A stretch of 64,000 nucleotides of DNA from Salinibacterium sp. TMP30. GTDB taxonomy: Bacteria > Actinomycetota > Actinomycetes > Actinomycetales > Microbacteriaceae. Of the stretch, positions 16,979 to 26,434 are shown one piece after another; within the stretch, counting starts at the first letter, position 1; each line of letters begins with the position of its first letter. Below the pieces are notes generated by a model. It did no database searches, had not been told where the DNA came from, and saw nothing but the letters and a program-made list of their open reading frames with translations. The stretch is taken from NCBI RefSeq assembly GCF_038397785.1, contig NZ_CP151642.1:1984001-2048000 (forward strand), in the 5' to 3' direction. A program made the translations under genes and the position numbers.

Positions 16979-18337
16979 ATGAGTGTGATCCGCCGAGACG
17001 TCGTCATCATCGGTGCCGGAGTTGCCGGGCTCACTGCTGCCAACGACCTCAAGAAGGCTGGCCTATCGGTCGCCGTTCTGGAAGCTCGCGACCGTGCCGG
17101 CGGACGGTTGTGGACTGATGTGATTGACGGTGCGATGCTTGAGTTGGGCGGGCAATGGGTGTCGCCCGACCAAGACGCACTCATCCAGACAATCGCAGAG
17201 TTAGGGCTCAAAACCTTCGACCGCTACCGCACAGGCGACAGCGTCTATCTGGATAAGTCGGGCACACTCACGCGCTTCACTGGGGATATCTTCCCCGTAC
17301 CGGTCGCGACCGAGAAAGTTATCGTCGACCTGATCGACCGCCTCGATGAGATGGTCGCGCAAGTAGACCCTGACCGCCCCTGGGAATACGCGGAAGCGGA
17401 GGCGATGGACAAGATCTCGTTTGAAGCGTGGCTCTATGAGCAGACTGACAACAAAGAAGCTGTCGACAACATCGCGATGTTTATCGCTGGCGCCATGCTG
17501 ACGAAACCTCCCCACGCGTTTTCGACACTTCAGGCGCTGCTGATGGCCGCCAGTGCTGGCAGCTTCAGCCACCTCGTCGATGCTGATTTCATTCTCGACA
17601 AGCGAGTAGTCGGCGGACTCCAGCAGGTTCCGCTGCTACTCGCCGAGCAGCTCGGCGATGATGTCTTCCTCTCGCAGCCAGTACGCGCCCTCGAATGGGG
17701 ACCGGATGGCGTCACCGCCGTGGCAGACGGCATGACAGTGCACGCCCGTTTCGCGATCGTCGCACTCGCTCCAGTGCTATATAACCGCATTTCTTTCGTC
17801 CCACCCATGCCTCGCCGCAAGCATCAGATGTATCAGCACCTATCGATGGGCTTCGTCATCAAAGTGCACGCCGTTTACGAGACCCCGTTCTGGCGAGACA
17901 ACGGCCTTTCCGGCACTGCGTTCAGCCCGTACGAGATCGTGCACGAAGCGTACGACAACACCAACCACGATGATCCCCACGGAACCCTCGTCGGGTTTGT
18001 ATCCGACCTGCACGCCGACGACGCGCTCACTCTCTCCGCTGCCGAGCGTAAAGACCGCATCCTCGAATCGCTGTCGCACTACTACGGGCCCGAAGCGAAG
18101 AGCCCGATCGTCTACTACGAAAGCGATTGGGGCACCGAGGAATGGACTCGAGGCGCCTACGCCGCGAGCTTTGATCTCGGTGGGCTTTCGCGGTACGGCA
18201 ACGACCTGCGCACGCCCGTCGGCCCAATCCACTTCGCCTGCAGCGACATCGCTGGCGCCGGCTATCAGCACGTTGACGGAGCGATACGCATGGGCCGTAT
18301 CGTGGCCGACGACATCACTAACGAAGCCCACGCCTAA
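16979..18337 (+). CDS. Flavin monoamine oxidase family protein
   Basis: 452-residue FAD enzyme oxidising primary amines (putrescine or similar) to aldehyde, ammonia and H2O2. The N-terminal Rossmann motif is VVIIGAGVAGLTAANDL, followed by the family signature LEARDRAGGRLWTD and GGQWVSPDQDAL. The FAD-contacting C-terminal segment is IHFACSDIAGAGYQHVDGAIRMG. The start has AAAGGAG 6 nt upstream. The closest described actinobacterial relatives are putrescine oxidases, but substrate cannot be assigned from sequence. It is monocistronic, with a -10 TATAGT upstream and a small hairpin after it. Confidence 0.88.
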   Translation: MSVIRRDVVIIGAGVAGLTAANDLKKAGLSVAVLEARDRAGGRLWTDVIDGAMLELGGQWVSPDQDALIQTIAELGLKTFDRYRTGDSVYLDKSGTLTRFTGDIFPVPVATEKVIVDLIDRLDEMVAQVDPDRPWEYAEAEAMDKISFEAWLYEQTDNKEAVDNIAMFIAGAMLTKPPHAFSTLQALLMAASAGSFSHLVDADFILDKRVVGGLQQVPLLLAEQLGDDVFLSQPVRALEWGPDGVTAVADGMTVHARFAIVALAPVLYNRISFVPPMPRRKHQMYQHLSMGFVIKVHAVYETPFWRDNGLSGTAFSPYEIVHEAYDNTNHDDPHGTLVGFVSDLHADDALTLSAAERKDRILESLSHYYGPEAKSPIVYYESDWGTEEWTRGAYAASFDLGGLSRYGNDLRTPVGPIHFACSDIAGAGYQHVDGAIRMGRIVADDITNEAHA

Positions 18338-18339
18338 AA

Positions 18340-18362
18340 GGGCTCTATCGTGTTCGGAGCCC
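18340..18362 (+). terminator. Possible terminator after amine oxidase
   Basis: GGGCTC and GAGCCC form a 6-bp stem directly after the stop codon. There is no T-run, so support is weak. Confidence 0.3.
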
Positions 18363-18441
18363 ACGGCTACCTCACATGACTAGGCTGCGGCATGGCTCGC
18401 CGGTGAATGCTGCGCCTATACCTTCCCGCAGCCATGAAGCG

Positions 18442-18447
18442 TAGAGT
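18442..18447 (+). promoter_or_regulatory. -10 box, leaderless start of GyrI-like gene
   Basis: TAGAGT ends 7 nt before ATG 18455, and no Shine-Dalgarno is present. This favours 18455 over upstream ATGs as the start. Confidence 0.45.
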
Positions 18448-18454
18448 GTGCGCC

Positions 18455-18961
18455 ATGTCGCAGGAGATATCTTTCGAGACGGTTGATTCTGAACAGGTCG
18501 CGGGCATTGCGTTCTCGACCACGCTGGCAACCCTGTCCACCGATCTCGACGCCACCATCAACCGGCTCTTTCATCAACTCTCCGACACCGGTGTGACACC
18601 ACACGGCCCCGTGATTGTTGTGTACACCGATGAGATGCGCACCGATTCCCGCTGGAAGTGCGAAGTCTGCACGCCAATCACCAGGGCAATTAGCGGGCAT
18701 CCGGTGCTGATCACGCACGAATTGCCCGGCGGCCTCGTCGCCACCGTCACCCACACTGGTCCTTACAACGGGCTGAAAGCGACGTACGACCAGATCTTCG
18801 ACTGGTTCACCGCGTACGGCCACACCTACGCCGGACCGCCGCGCGAAATCTACCTCAACAGCCCAGCAGAAGTAGCAGACGACGAACTGCTTACGCGAAT
18901 CGAGTTCCCTTGCGTCGCCAGCATCCGCAGTACAAACCCACGGATGCCGGCGACAGCATGA
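18455..18961 (+). CDS. GyrI-like small-molecule-binding domain protein
   Basis: 168 residues forming a single GyrI/SOUL-type effector-binding domain, the module found in BmrR- and AraC-type regulators and in stand-alone GyrI. The domain features are a GPVIVVYTDEM strand, the central LPGGLVATVTHTGPYNGLKATYDQIFDWF helix-strand unit and PREIYLNSPAEV near the end. No DNA-binding domain is attached. It might bind a hydrophobic ligand or act as an antitoxin-like partner; no function can be assigned. The start was chosen by the -10 box 7 nt upstream. The gene is convergent with gcvP (16-base gap). Confidence 0.75.
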   Translation: MSQEISFETVDSEQVAGIAFSTTLATLSTDLDATINRLFHQLSDTGVTPHGPVIVVYTDEMRTDSRWKCEVCTPITRAISGHPVLITHELPGGLVATVTHTGPYNGLKATYDQIFDWFTAYGHTYAGPPREIYLNSPAEVADDELLTRIEFPCVASIRSTNPRMPATA

Positions 18962-18977
18962 CCTGCTAGCCAACTGG

Positions 18978-21905
18978 TTAGTGCGCGAACGCCTCAATCG
19001 GCGGGCACGAGCACAGCAGGTTGCGGTCGCCGAATGCGTTGTCGACGCGCCGAACCGGTGGCCAGTACTTGCCCGAGACGAGCGAGCGCAACGGATACAC
19101 AGCTTGTTCACGCGAGTATGCGTGCTGCCAGTCACTCGACACCACTGACTGCGCCGTGTGCGGAGCATTGATGAGGGGGTTGTCATCGGCAGGCCACGTT
19201 CCAGCTGCGACAGCATCCGCTTCGTCCTTGATAGCAATCATCGCGTCGATAAAGCGGTCGAGCTCAGCAAGGTCTTCGCTCTCGGTGGGTTCCACCATGA
19301 GTGTGCCCGATACCGGGAACGACATCGTTGGTGCGTGGAAGCCGTAGTCGATGAGACGCTTGGCGACATCGTTGTTGTCGATGCCGGTCGCCTCTTTGAG
19401 CGGACGCAGATCGAGAATGCACTCGTGAGCAACAAGTCCGTTATCTCCCGCATACAGCACCGGGTAGTGCTCGCGCAGGCGCACCGCGATGTAGTTTGCG
19501 GAGAGGACTGCAGCACCGGTTGCCGCCTTAAGGCCAGCTGAACCCATCATGCGCACGTACGCCCACGTGATGGGCAAAATGCTTGGGCTGCCATACGGCG
19601 CAGCGCTGACCGCTCCCCCGGCGTGAACATAAGGCCCTGCTTCACCGGTCTGCATGTCGAATGCCGGATGCTGCTGGCTCTGCGCCATCGGATGTCCGGG
19701 CAAGAACTCGGCGAGGTGTGCTTTCGCTACAACCGGCCCCACACCCGGTCCGCCACCACCGTGAGGGATGCAGAAGGTTTTGTGCAGATTGAGGTGGCTG
19801 ACGTCGCCACCGAAGTCACCGAACCGCGCGTAACCGAGGAGGGCGTTGAGGTTGGCGCCGTCAACATAAACCTGTCCACCGGCGTCGTGCACGGCCTGCG
19901 TAATTTCGCGCACTTCATGCTCGTACACCCCGTGGGTCGAAGGGTAGGTGATCATGAGGGCGGCGATTTCACTCGCGTGCTCGGCAATCTTGGCGCGCAA
20001 GTCACCAAGGTCAACGTTGCCGAGTTCGTCGCAGGCCACGACCACAACCCGCATTCCGGCGAGGGTCGCGCTGGCAGCGTTAGTGCCGTGAGCGCTCGAC
20101 GGGATGAGGCAGATCGTGCGCTCCACATCGCCGTTGGCGCGGTGGTAGCCGCGAATCGCGAGGAGTCCCGCAAGCTCGCCTTGGCTGCCGGCGTTGGGCT
20201 GCAGCGAGGCAGTGTCATAACCGGTGACCTCGGTAAGCCACGATTCAAGGTGCGAAATCATCACCAGGTAGCCAGAAACGTCTTCCGCCGGGGCGAAGGG
20301 GTGGATGCCCGCAAACTCTGGCCAGCTCACCGCTTCCATCTCGGTCGCAGCGTTGAGCTTCATCGTGCACGAGCCCAATGGGATCATGCCGCGGTCCAGC
20401 GCATAATCCTTATCGGCGAGGTACTTGAGGTAGCGCATCATGCTCGTCTCCGAGCGGTGCGTGTTGAACACCGGGTGAGTGAGGTACTCGCTCGTGCGTT
20501 CGAGGGCTTCAGGGACGCTGGTGTCTTCACCCACATAGCTGAAGAAGCCAGGAGCCAGTCCGAAAGCCGCCGCAAGGTCGTTCTCCTGCGCCGCAAAAAT
20601 ACCCTCGTAGGGCTGCGTCGAGACTTCATCGAAGCTCAGACGCACGGTGTCGGCATCCACCACATGAAGAAGGATGTTGAGCTCGAGGGCCTGCGCAGCG
20701 ATCGCGTGAGCCTGCCCAGGCTTCGTCACCGAAAGGGTGTCAAAGAAAGTCTCGTTCTCGATCGTGTAGCCCGCGGCGCGCAAACGTTCTGCGAAATTGA
20801 CGGTGTCGTGGTGGATGCGCTGAGCGATCCGCTTGAGTCCCTGCGGACCGTGGTAGACGGCATACATGGATGCCATAACCGCCAGCAAAACCTGGGCGGT
20901 ACAGATATTGGAGGTCGCCTTTTCGCGGCGAATGTGCTGCTCACGAGCTTGCAAGGAGAGACGGTACGCGGGGTCACCCGCCGCATCCTGCGACACGCCA
21001 ACGAGGCGGCCGGGCAGCTGGCGTTCGAGACCTTTACGCACCGACATGTAGCCGGCGTGCGGTCCGCCGAAGCCCATCGGAACGCCAAAACGTTGCGTGG
21101 TTCCCACAGCAACATCTGCGCCGAGTTCGCCGGGTGACTTCAGGATAGTGAGAGCGAGCAAGTCGGCCGCGACAACCGCGAGCCCCCCGTGAGCCTTGAC
21201 CGCAGCGATGACGTCGCTGGAATCCCAGACTCGGCCCGACGCACCCGGGTACTGGATGAGTGCGCCAAAGCATTCGGGCAGCTCAGGGTTCGCACCCAGT
21301 GTTGCTAGGTCGAGTTCAACAAGCTCAATCCCGACCGCCTCCGCGCGATTCGCGAGCAGAGCCTTGGTTTGCGGAAGAGTGTCTGCATCCACGATGAACA
21401 CATTCGACTCCACGCGGGCAGCACGACGAGCGAGCAACATTCCCTCGACAGCAGAAGTGCCCTCGTCGAGCATCGACGCGTTCGTGGTGGTCATCCCGGC
21501 AAGGTCAGCAACCATTGTCTGAAAGTTGATCAGCGCTTCAAGGCGACCCTGTGAGATTTCGGGTTGGTACGGCGTGTATGCCGTGTACCAGCTCGGGTTC
21601 TCGAGCACGTTGCGCTTGATGACGGCCGGCGTGATGGTGTCGTAGTAGCCGAGACCGATCATGCTGCGGCGAACCTTGTTCGCGCCAGCGAGGGCGCGGA
21701 GTTCGGCGAGCGCCTGCCGCTCCGAGGCGGGAGCCGGGATCGTGGAATTCACGACAGGAGTCTGGTGGATTGCGGGCGGAACTGCGGCATCCACGAGCGA
21801 TTCGAGGCTGTCGTAGCCGACGGCGGCGAGCATCGCGCTCTGGGCCTCAGCGTCCGTGCCGATGTGGCGGTCGGCGAAGGTGCCGCTGACGAAAGGATTG
21901 GGCAT
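18978..21905 (-). CDS. gcvP: Glycine dehydrogenase (decarboxylating), P-protein
   Basis: 975-residue PLP enzyme of the glycine cleavage system. It decarboxylates glycine and loads the aminomethyl group on the lipoyl arm of GcvH. The length matches single-chain GcvP with both halves. The C-terminal half holds the PLP lysine in [16 protein letters not shown], and the Gly-rich GMGFGGPH-like loop ([13 protein letters not shown]) is present. Its ATG overlaps the gcvH stop by one base. It is the third gene of gcvT-gcvH-gcvP behind a glycine riboswitch. Activity needs GcvT, GcvH and a lipoamide dehydrogenase coded elsewhere. Confidence 0.97.
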   Translation of the reverse strand: MPNPFVSGTFADRHIGTDAEAQSAMLAAVGYDSLESLVDAAVPPAIHQTPVVNSTIPAPASERQALAELRALAGANKVRRSMIGLGYYDTITPAVIKRNVLENPSWYTAYTPYQPEISQGRLEALINFQTMVADLAGMTTTNASMLDEGTSAVEGMLLARRAARVESNVFIVDADTLPQTKALLANRAEAVGIELVELDLATLGANPELPECFGALIQYPGASGRVWDSSDVIAAVKAHGGLAVVAADLLALTILKSPGELGADVAVGTTQRFGVPMGFGGPHAGYMSVRKGLERQLPGRLVGVSQDAAGDPAYRLSLQAREQHIRREKATSNICTAQVLLAVMASMYAVYHGPQGLKRIAQRIHHDTVNFAERLRAAGYTIENETFFDTLSVTKPGQAHAIAAQALELNILLHVVDADTVRLSFDEVSTQPYEGIFAAQENDLAAAFGLAPGFFSYVGEDTSVPEALERTSEYLTHPVFNTHRSETSMMRYLKYLADKDYALDRGMIPLGSCTMKLNAATEMEAVSWPEFAGIHPFAPAEDVSGYLVMISHLESWLTEVTGYDTASLQPNAGSQGELAGLLAIRGYHRANGDVERTICLIPSSAHGTNAASATLAGMRVVVVACDELGNVDLGDLRAKIAEHASEIAALMITYPSTHGVYEHEVREITQAVHDAGGQVYVDGANLNALLGYARFGDFGGDVSHLNLHKTFCIPHGGGGPGVGPVVAKAHLAEFLPGHPMAQSQQHPAFDMQTGEAGPYVHAGGAVSAAPYGSPSILPITWAYVRMMGSAGLKAATGAAVLSANYIAVRLREHYPVLYAGDNGLVAHECILDLRPLKEATGIDNNDVAKRLIDYGFHAPTMSFPVSGTLMVEPTESEDLAELDRFIDAMIAIKDEADAVAAGTWPADDNPLINAPHTAQSVVSSDWQHAYSREQAVYPLRSLVSGKYWPPVRRVDNAFGDRNLLCSCPPIEAFAH

Positions 21906-22276
21906 TATTCGCCCGTCAATGCGGTGTATTCGTCGAGGCTCAGCATCGACGGCAGGTCGGCAAATTCGATCTTCACGAGCCAGCCTTCACCGAAGGGGTC
22001 ACTGTTGACAAGCTCGGGGCTGTCAGCAACAGCGTCGTTCGCTTCGACGACGGTGCCAGCGACCGGAGCGAAGAGTTCGCCCACCGACTTGGTCGATTCG
22101 ATCTCGCCGACAATCTTGCCGACAGCGACGATGTCTCCCACCTTGGGCAGGTCAACGAACACGATGTCGCCCAGCTTGCCCGCGGCGAAGTCGGTGATTC
22201 CGACGGTCGCAACGTTTCCGTCAACCAGCACCCACTCGTGCTCGGCGGTGTACTGCAATTCGCTCTTCTCAGCCAT
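21905..22276 (-). CDS. gcvH: Glycine cleavage system H protein
   Basis: 123-residue lipoyl carrier that shuttles the aminomethyl group between P, T and L proteins. The lipoylation lysine is in [16 protein letters not shown], and the rest ([25 protein letters not shown]) is canonical. The gap from gcvT is 2 bases, and it overlaps gcvP by 1. Confidence 0.97.
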   Translation of the reverse strand: MAEKSELQYTAEHEWVLVDGNVATVGITDFAAGKLGDIVFVDLPKVGDIVAVGKIVGEIESTKSVGELFAPVAGTVVEANDAVADSPELVNSDPFGEGWLVKIEFADLPSMLSLDEYTALTGE

Positions 22277-22278
22277 GA

Positions 22279-23436
22279 TCAGGCCTCTCTCTTATAGAAG
22301 GGTAGGGATACAACGGATGCAGCAATACGGCTGCCCCGCACATCAATGTGAAGCTCGGTGCCAACCTCGCTCACGTCAGGGTCGACGTAGGCCATGGCGA
22401 TCGGGTGCCCCAGAGTGGGCGAGAGTGCGCCGGAGGTGATGACTCCGACTTCGGCGTCACCGTGGTAAATCAGGTAGTCGGCGCGACCAGCACGGCGACC
22501 TTCTGCGGCGAGACCGACAAGAACGCGAGCTCCAGCATCCGGGCCCACTTCGATTGCCGCACGGCCAACAAAGTCACCCTCCTTGCTGAGGGCAACGACG
22601 CGACCAAGCCCGGCCTGCACCGGGAAGGTGCTGAGGTTCAATTCGTGACCGTACAGCGGCATGCCCGCTTCGAGGCGAAGAGTGTCGCGGCAGGCGAGAC
22701 CGGCGGGCACGAGGCCGAGCGGTTCGCCGGCAACCGTGAGCGCTGCCCAGAGGTCGGCTGCGGCCCCCACGTGAATGTACAGTTCGAAACCGTCTTCGCC
22801 GGTGTACCCGGTGCGGCCGATGATGAGGTCGTGGCCGGCAAAGGTGGCAGCGGTTTCGCGATAGTACTTGAGTTCATCAAGCGGTGTCGCGAAGTCTGTG
22901 AGGCCTTCAGTTGCTTCAAGGATGGCCCGCGATACCGGTCCCTGCACGGCAATGAGGGCGTAGTCGTCGCTCTCGTCGGTGACCGTGACAGCGAAGTCTG
23001 CAGCGCGCTCGGCGAGAGCGGTGGCTGCGGCGAAACGGTTACCCGCGTTCGCCACCACCAAGAAATGTTCGTCAGCGAGGCGGTAGGTGACGAGGTCGTC
23101 GATGATTCCGCCGGCCTCATTGAGCAGGAGACTGTACTTCGCTTGCGCGAGAGCAATGCCCGAGAGCTTGCCCGCGAGTGCGTAGTCGAGAAAGGCGCCA
23201 GCCTCGGCACCCCGTACGTGGATCTCAGCCATATGCGAGATGTCAAAAATACCTGCGGCTGTGCGCACGGCATGATGCTCAGAGAGGTCGGAGCTGTACC
23301 GCACCGGCATCATCCAGCCAGCAAAGTCGGTGAATGACGCGCCAAGCTGTTCGTGGATGCTGTGCAGCGGTGAGTACCTCACCGCAGCAGGTGAAGAGTC
23401 GGCGGATGAAGCTGTAGTCGTTGATTCATCGGTCAC
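22279..23436 (-). CDS. gcvT: Glycine cleavage system aminomethyltransferase, T-protein
   Basis: 385 residues. Transfers the methylene group from GcvH to tetrahydrofolate, releasing ammonia. Start GTG 23436 is supported by AGGAG 7 nt upstream; open codons further upstream lie inside the riboswitch. The folate-binding region is visible ([47 protein letters not shown]), all conserved in GcvT. First gene of gcvTHP, under direct control of the tandem glycine riboswitch at 23470-23690. Confidence 0.96.
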   Translation of the reverse strand: MTDESTTTASSADSSPAAVRYSPLHSIHEQLGASFTDFAGWMMPVRYSSDLSEHHAVRTAAGIFDISHMAEIHVRGAEAGAFLDYALAGKLSGIALAQAKYSLLLNEAGGIIDDLVTYRLADEHFLVVANAGNRFAAATALAERAADFAVTVTDESDDYALIAVQGPVSRAILEATEGLTDFATPLDELKYYRETAATFAGHDLIIGRTGYTGEDGFELYIHVGAAADLWAALTVAGEPLGLVPAGLACRDTLRLEAGMPLYGHELNLSTFPVQAGLGRVVALSKEGDFVGRAAIEVGPDAGARVLVGLAAEGRRAGRADYLIYHGDAEVGVITSGALSPTLGHPIAMAYVDPDVSEVGTELHIDVRGSRIAASVVSLPFYKREA

Positions 23437-23469
23437 GGAGTTCTCCTGGCGCGTGGCTAGTGGATAGAA

Positions 23470-23690
23470 CTCCCCCTCTGTGATGAGCCTGAGAGCTTCA
23501 CGCACCTTCAAGCTAGTGCGCTTTCACCGTCGGCGGAACCTCATGGTGATGCGAGATTCTCTTTCCAGAGTGGCCAGTGCGGTGCGGTACATGAACCTGA
23601 GAGATTGGCGGGGAGGCTTGCTCCTTCGGTGCCGTGCTCCGCGTTCGATCACCGGGTGGTGACAAACGCCGGGGCCCGGCTCTCCCGCAT
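23470..23690 (-). ncRNA. Tandem glycine riboswitch upstream of gcvT
   Basis: The minus-strand leader contains two glycine aptamers. The first (about 23690-23576) begins GGGAGAG and carries CACCGAAGGAGCAAG, then CTCTCAGG about 12 bases later, the conserved glycine-pocket core. The second (about 23575-23470) carries GAGAATC, a TGAAGGTGC-like core, CTCTCAGG and the closing CAGAGGGGGAG. It ends about 30 bases before the gcvT ribosome site, so glycine binding could turn on gcvTHP. The boundaries are approximate. Confidence 0.9.
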
Positions 23691-23722
23691 CGTTTTGCGG
23701 CCCGATGTTCAGTTGTTAGCTC

Positions 23723-23728
23723 AGCATA
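23723..23728 (-). promoter_or_regulatory. Possible -10 of gcv operon
   Basis: TATGCT on the minus strand, about 33 bases before the first riboswitch helix. No convincing -35 was seen. Confidence 0.3.
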
Positions 23729-23750
23729 CCAATCCCCAACGTGTGCAGGC

Positions 23751-24182
23751 TTACAGCAGGGCCGAGCTGAGCAGCAGACTCGTCTCGCTGTTGACGACAC
23801 CGTCAACATTGCGCATGCGGGCGAGCACCCGGTCAAAGTTGCTGAGGCTGTCGGTGCGGATGTCTGCCACCAGATCCCAGGCGCCGTTGGTGGTGTGAAG
23901 TTCGTGGATCTCTGGCAGCCCTCGCAGCTTGCCGATCACGGCATCCGTAGACCGCCCCTCTACCTCGATAAAAGAGATTGCCCGGATGAAGGATGGATCA
24001 CGATCTTCGCGAATACGCACCGAAAACCCCAGCACTGTTCCGCCGCTCACGAGGCGGTCAATGCGGCTGGTGACGGTGGCTCTGGTGACATCGAGGCGGC
24101 GCGCCAGACTCGCGATCGACTCACGCCCGTCGGCCCTGAGGGCTGCGAGAAGGCGACGGTCGAGATCATCCAATTGAGCCAT
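23751..24182 (-). CDS. Lrp/AsnC-family transcriptional regulator
   Basis: 143 residues: N-terminal winged helix-turn-helix (LDDLDRRLLAALRADGRESIASLARRLDVTRATVTSRIDRLV) and C-terminal RAM ligand-binding domain (LPEIHELHTTNGAWDLVADI). It starts at ATG 24182, where TACACT sits 6 nt upstream and fits a leaderless mRNA. It is divergent from the ornithine cyclodeaminase/CtlX pair and most likely controls it in response to arginine, ornithine or a related amino acid. A palindrome AGTTG-N4-CAACT (24218-24231) lies in the shared 131-base region. Confidence 0.88.
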   Translation of the reverse strand: MAQLDDLDRRLLAALRADGRESIASLARRLDVTRATVTSRIDRLVSGGTVLGFSVRIREDRDPSFIRAISFIEVEGRSTDAVIGKLRGLPEIHELHTTNGAWDLVADIRTDSLSNFDRVLARMRNVDGVVNSETSLLLSSALL

Positions 24183-24188
24183 GCACAA

Positions 24189-24194
24189 AGTGTA
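24189..24194 (-). promoter_or_regulatory. -10 box, leaderless start of Lrp-family gene
   Basis: TACACT on the minus strand, 6 nt before ATG 24182, with no Shine-Dalgarno. Confidence 0.45.
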
Positions 24195-24217
24195 TAGGAA
24201 CGCTCTCAATTATGCTC

Positions 24218-24231
24218 AGTTGTTGTCAACT
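24218..24231. promoter_or_regulatory. Palindrome in Lrp/ocd intergenic region, possible operator
   Basis: AGTTG-N4-CAACT, located 36 bases upstream of the lrp start and about 83 bases upstream of ocd. Its size and place fit an Lrp/AsnC site. No second copy was seen. Confidence 0.35.
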
Positions 24232-24313
24232 AATCGCGTCTAATGGTTGTTGTCGGTGCATAGTGCATATTCGTAACGTGGGGACTAGCCATACTGCAAC
24301 GAAGGGAGTGACC

Positions 24314-25345
24314 GTGGTCAACTACGTAGACGTCAACAACATGAGGCGCTGGATTTCTGACACTGGAATCGAGCCAATCATTATGGGCATTGTGGGCTAC
24401 CTTGAGCAGGATTATGCCAAGTGGCCGCAGTTCGACAAGTCCCCGCGCGTTGCTGCACATTCCCCCGAGGGTGTTATCGAACTCATGCCCACGAGCGACG
24501 GCGAAACGTATGCATTCAAGTACGTCAATGGCCACCCCTCGAACCCGGGCAACGGTTTTCAGACCGTTACCGCTCTCGGCATGCTCGCGCGCGTCGACAA
24601 CGGTTACCCCACTTTCCTTTCTGAGATGACACTGCTCACCGCGTTGCGCACCGCCGCAACTTCGGTGCTCGCGGCCCGCGCTCTTGCTCGCCCCGATTCC
24701 CGTGTGCTCGCCCTCATCGGCACCGGCACCCAATCCGAGTTCCAGGCACTCGGGTTCCGCGCCGGCCTCGGTATCACTCAGCTTCGTGCTTGGGACACCG
24801 ACCCCGCAGCGCTCGACAAGTTCATTCGTAACGTTGAGCCGCTCGGTTTTCAGGTCGTGCGCGCAACCTCCGCTGCGGATGCGGTTGCTGGCGCAGACAT
24901 CGTCACCACCTGCACCGCAGACAAGACGGATGCAACAATCCTTACAGCAGACATGATCGAACCCGGAATGCACCTTAACGCGATCGGTGGCGACTGCCCA
25001 GGCAAGACTGAACTCGAGGCCGCGATCGTGAGGAACGCGACAGTGTTCGTAGAGTTCCCCGAGCAAACCCGCATCGAGGGAGAGATCCAGCAGCTCGAAG
25101 CTGACTCCCCCATCACCGAACTGTGGGAGGTGCTGGCAGGAATGGCTGCCGGTCGCACATCAGCGAGTGAAGTTACTCTTTTCGACTCGGTCGGATTCGC
25201 GATCGAAGACTTCTCGGCCCTGCGCTACGTGTTTGATTCTGTTCGGGGCACCGACTACGCAACGGACCTTGACCTCATTGCCGAACCATCCGACCCCAAG
25301 GACCTGTTCTCGCTCGTGTCGCGCGCACCCGTGCTAACCGCATAG
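24314..25345 (+). CDS. ocd: Ornithine cyclodeaminase family protein
   Basis: 343-residue NAD-dependent enzyme of the ornithine cyclodeaminase/mu-crystallin family. It would turn ornithine into proline and ammonia. It shows the Rossmann motif LALIGTGTQSEFQALGF at about 135-150, SPEGVIELMPTSDGETYAFKYVNGHP for substrate contacts, and GMHLNAIGGDCPGKTEL. GTG 24314 has AAGGGAG 5 nt upstream; GTG 24308 is the alternative. A 7-base gap separates it from the CtlX-like gene, so the two form an operon under the divergent Lrp regulator. Confidence 0.87.
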   Translation: MVNYVDVNNMRRWISDTGIEPIIMGIVGYLEQDYAKWPQFDKSPRVAAHSPEGVIELMPTSDGETYAFKYVNGHPSNPGNGFQTVTALGMLARVDNGYPTFLSEMTLLTALRTAATSVLAARALARPDSRVLALIGTGTQSEFQALGFRAGLGITQLRAWDTDPAALDKFIRNVEPLGFQVVRATSAADAVAGADIVTTCTADKTDATILTADMIEPGMHLNAIGGDCPGKTELEAAIVRNATVFVEFPEQTRIEGEIQQLEADSPITELWEVLAGMAAGRTSASEVTLFDSVGFAIEDFSALRYVFDSVRGTDYATDLDLIAEPSDPKDLFSLVSRAPVLTA

Positions 25346-25352
25346 GCGTTCG

Positions 25353-26345
25353 GTGAGCGTTCAGGCCCCTTCGGCCGCAGTACTAATCCGACCGCACCTG
25401 TTCACCCCGAACAGCCAGACGGCCGGCGACAACGCATTCCAGTCGACCGATCCCACGCGCACCCCGGATGAGATTGCTCGCGCCGCGTATGCCGAGTCCA
25501 CGATGGTCGCAGAAACGTTGCGCGACGCTGGCGTGAACATCCATGTCTTTGAGGACACGGAGAGCACCCGACCTGACAGTGTGTTCCCCAATAACTGGTT
25601 CTCGACACACAGCGGCGGGCGCGTGGCCGTGTATCCGATGTACGCTCCGAATCGCCGCACCGAGCGACGCACCGATGTGGTTGAGATGCTCAAGCATGAT
25701 TTTCGCGTGCAGGATGTGGTCGACTATTCGGGGCTGGAGCACGACGGTATCTACCTGGAGGGCACGGGGGCGATGGTCATCGACCACACGAACCGCGTCG
25801 CTTATGCTGCAGAATCGCACCGCGCAAACCCTCTCGCGCTGGAACGGTTCTGTGCCTCGTTCGGCTATGAGCCGATGATGTTCGAGGCGCGAGATAGCCA
25901 CGGGGTGCCGATTTATCACACCAATGTGATGATGTGCATTGGGACAGATTTTGCGATGATCGGGCTCGACTTGATTGCCTCTGGTGATCGTCGTATGGAG
26001 ATTGCGGAGCGCTTGACGGAACCTGGCCGCACTCTAATCGATTTGACTGCCGATCAGATTGGAAACTTTGCCGGCAACGCTTTGGAATTGCGCGGGTCGA
26101 ACGGTCGAATCTTGGCGTTATCTAGTCGCGCGTTGAAGAGCCTCACGGCTGCTCAGCGTTCGGTAATTGAGCAGAGTTGCCAGGTTGTGCCGTTGGATAT
26201 TCCGACGATTGAGTTGGCTGGTGGATCGGTGCGCTGCATGGTTGCGGGCATCCACCTTGATCGTCGTTCCCGCATGGCTGCCGACGTTGCTGCTGGTGTT
26301 CCCGCTGCCGGTACCACCGAAGCAGCACCGACAGCTGGCGCCTAG
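25353..26345 (+). CDS. ctlX: CtlX-type citrulline/arginine-utilising hydrolase
   Basis: 330-residue guanidino-modifying-enzyme fold protein, in the same superfamily as arginine deiminase and DDAH. RPDSVFPNNWFSTH and GIYLEGTGAMVIDH match CtlX. The catalytic Cys lies in GGSVRCMVAGIHL (residue about 292) and the catalytic His is probably in PIYHTNVMM. CtlX-type enzymes hydrolyse citrulline or related ureido/guanidino compounds to ornithine. Together with the preceding ornithine cyclodeaminase this would route citrulline/arginine to proline. Start GTG 25353. It ends before a strong terminator. Substrate is inferred from family and context only. Confidence 0.82.
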   Translation: MSVQAPSAAVLIRPHLFTPNSQTAGDNAFQSTDPTRTPDEIARAAYAESTMVAETLRDAGVNIHVFEDTESTRPDSVFPNNWFSTHSGGRVAVYPMYAPNRRTERRTDVVEMLKHDFRVQDVVDYSGLEHDGIYLEGTGAMVIDHTNRVAYAAESHRANPLALERFCASFGYEPMMFEARDSHGVPIYHTNVMMCIGTDFAMIGLDLIASGDRRMEIAERLTEPGRTLIDLTADQIGNFAGNALELRGSNGRILALSSRALKSLTAAQRSVIEQSCQVVPLDIPTIELAGGSVRCMVAGIHLDRRSRMAADVAAGVPAAGTTEAAPTAGA

Positions 26346-26350
26346 CTGTT

Positions 26351-26386
26351 CTGTGGCGCAGTCGGGTCCCTCCGACTGCGCCACAG
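26351..26386. terminator. 15-bp perfect hairpin, likely bidirectional terminator
   Basis: CTGTGGCGCAGTCGG (26351-26365) pairs perfectly with 26372-26386 around a 6-nt loop. It lies between convergent ctlX and the VWA gene. No T-run, so it is an I-shaped actinobacterial-type terminator. Confidence 0.75.
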
Positions 26387-26434
26387 ATCCCAGTGCAGTG
26401 CGACGCTAGGGCGACGCGGCGTGCTGGGCTGTCG

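Noticed and set aside
19623-21137. Long plus-strand open frame opposite gcvP
   Set aside because: Mirror frame of a strongly conserved gene, without motifs.
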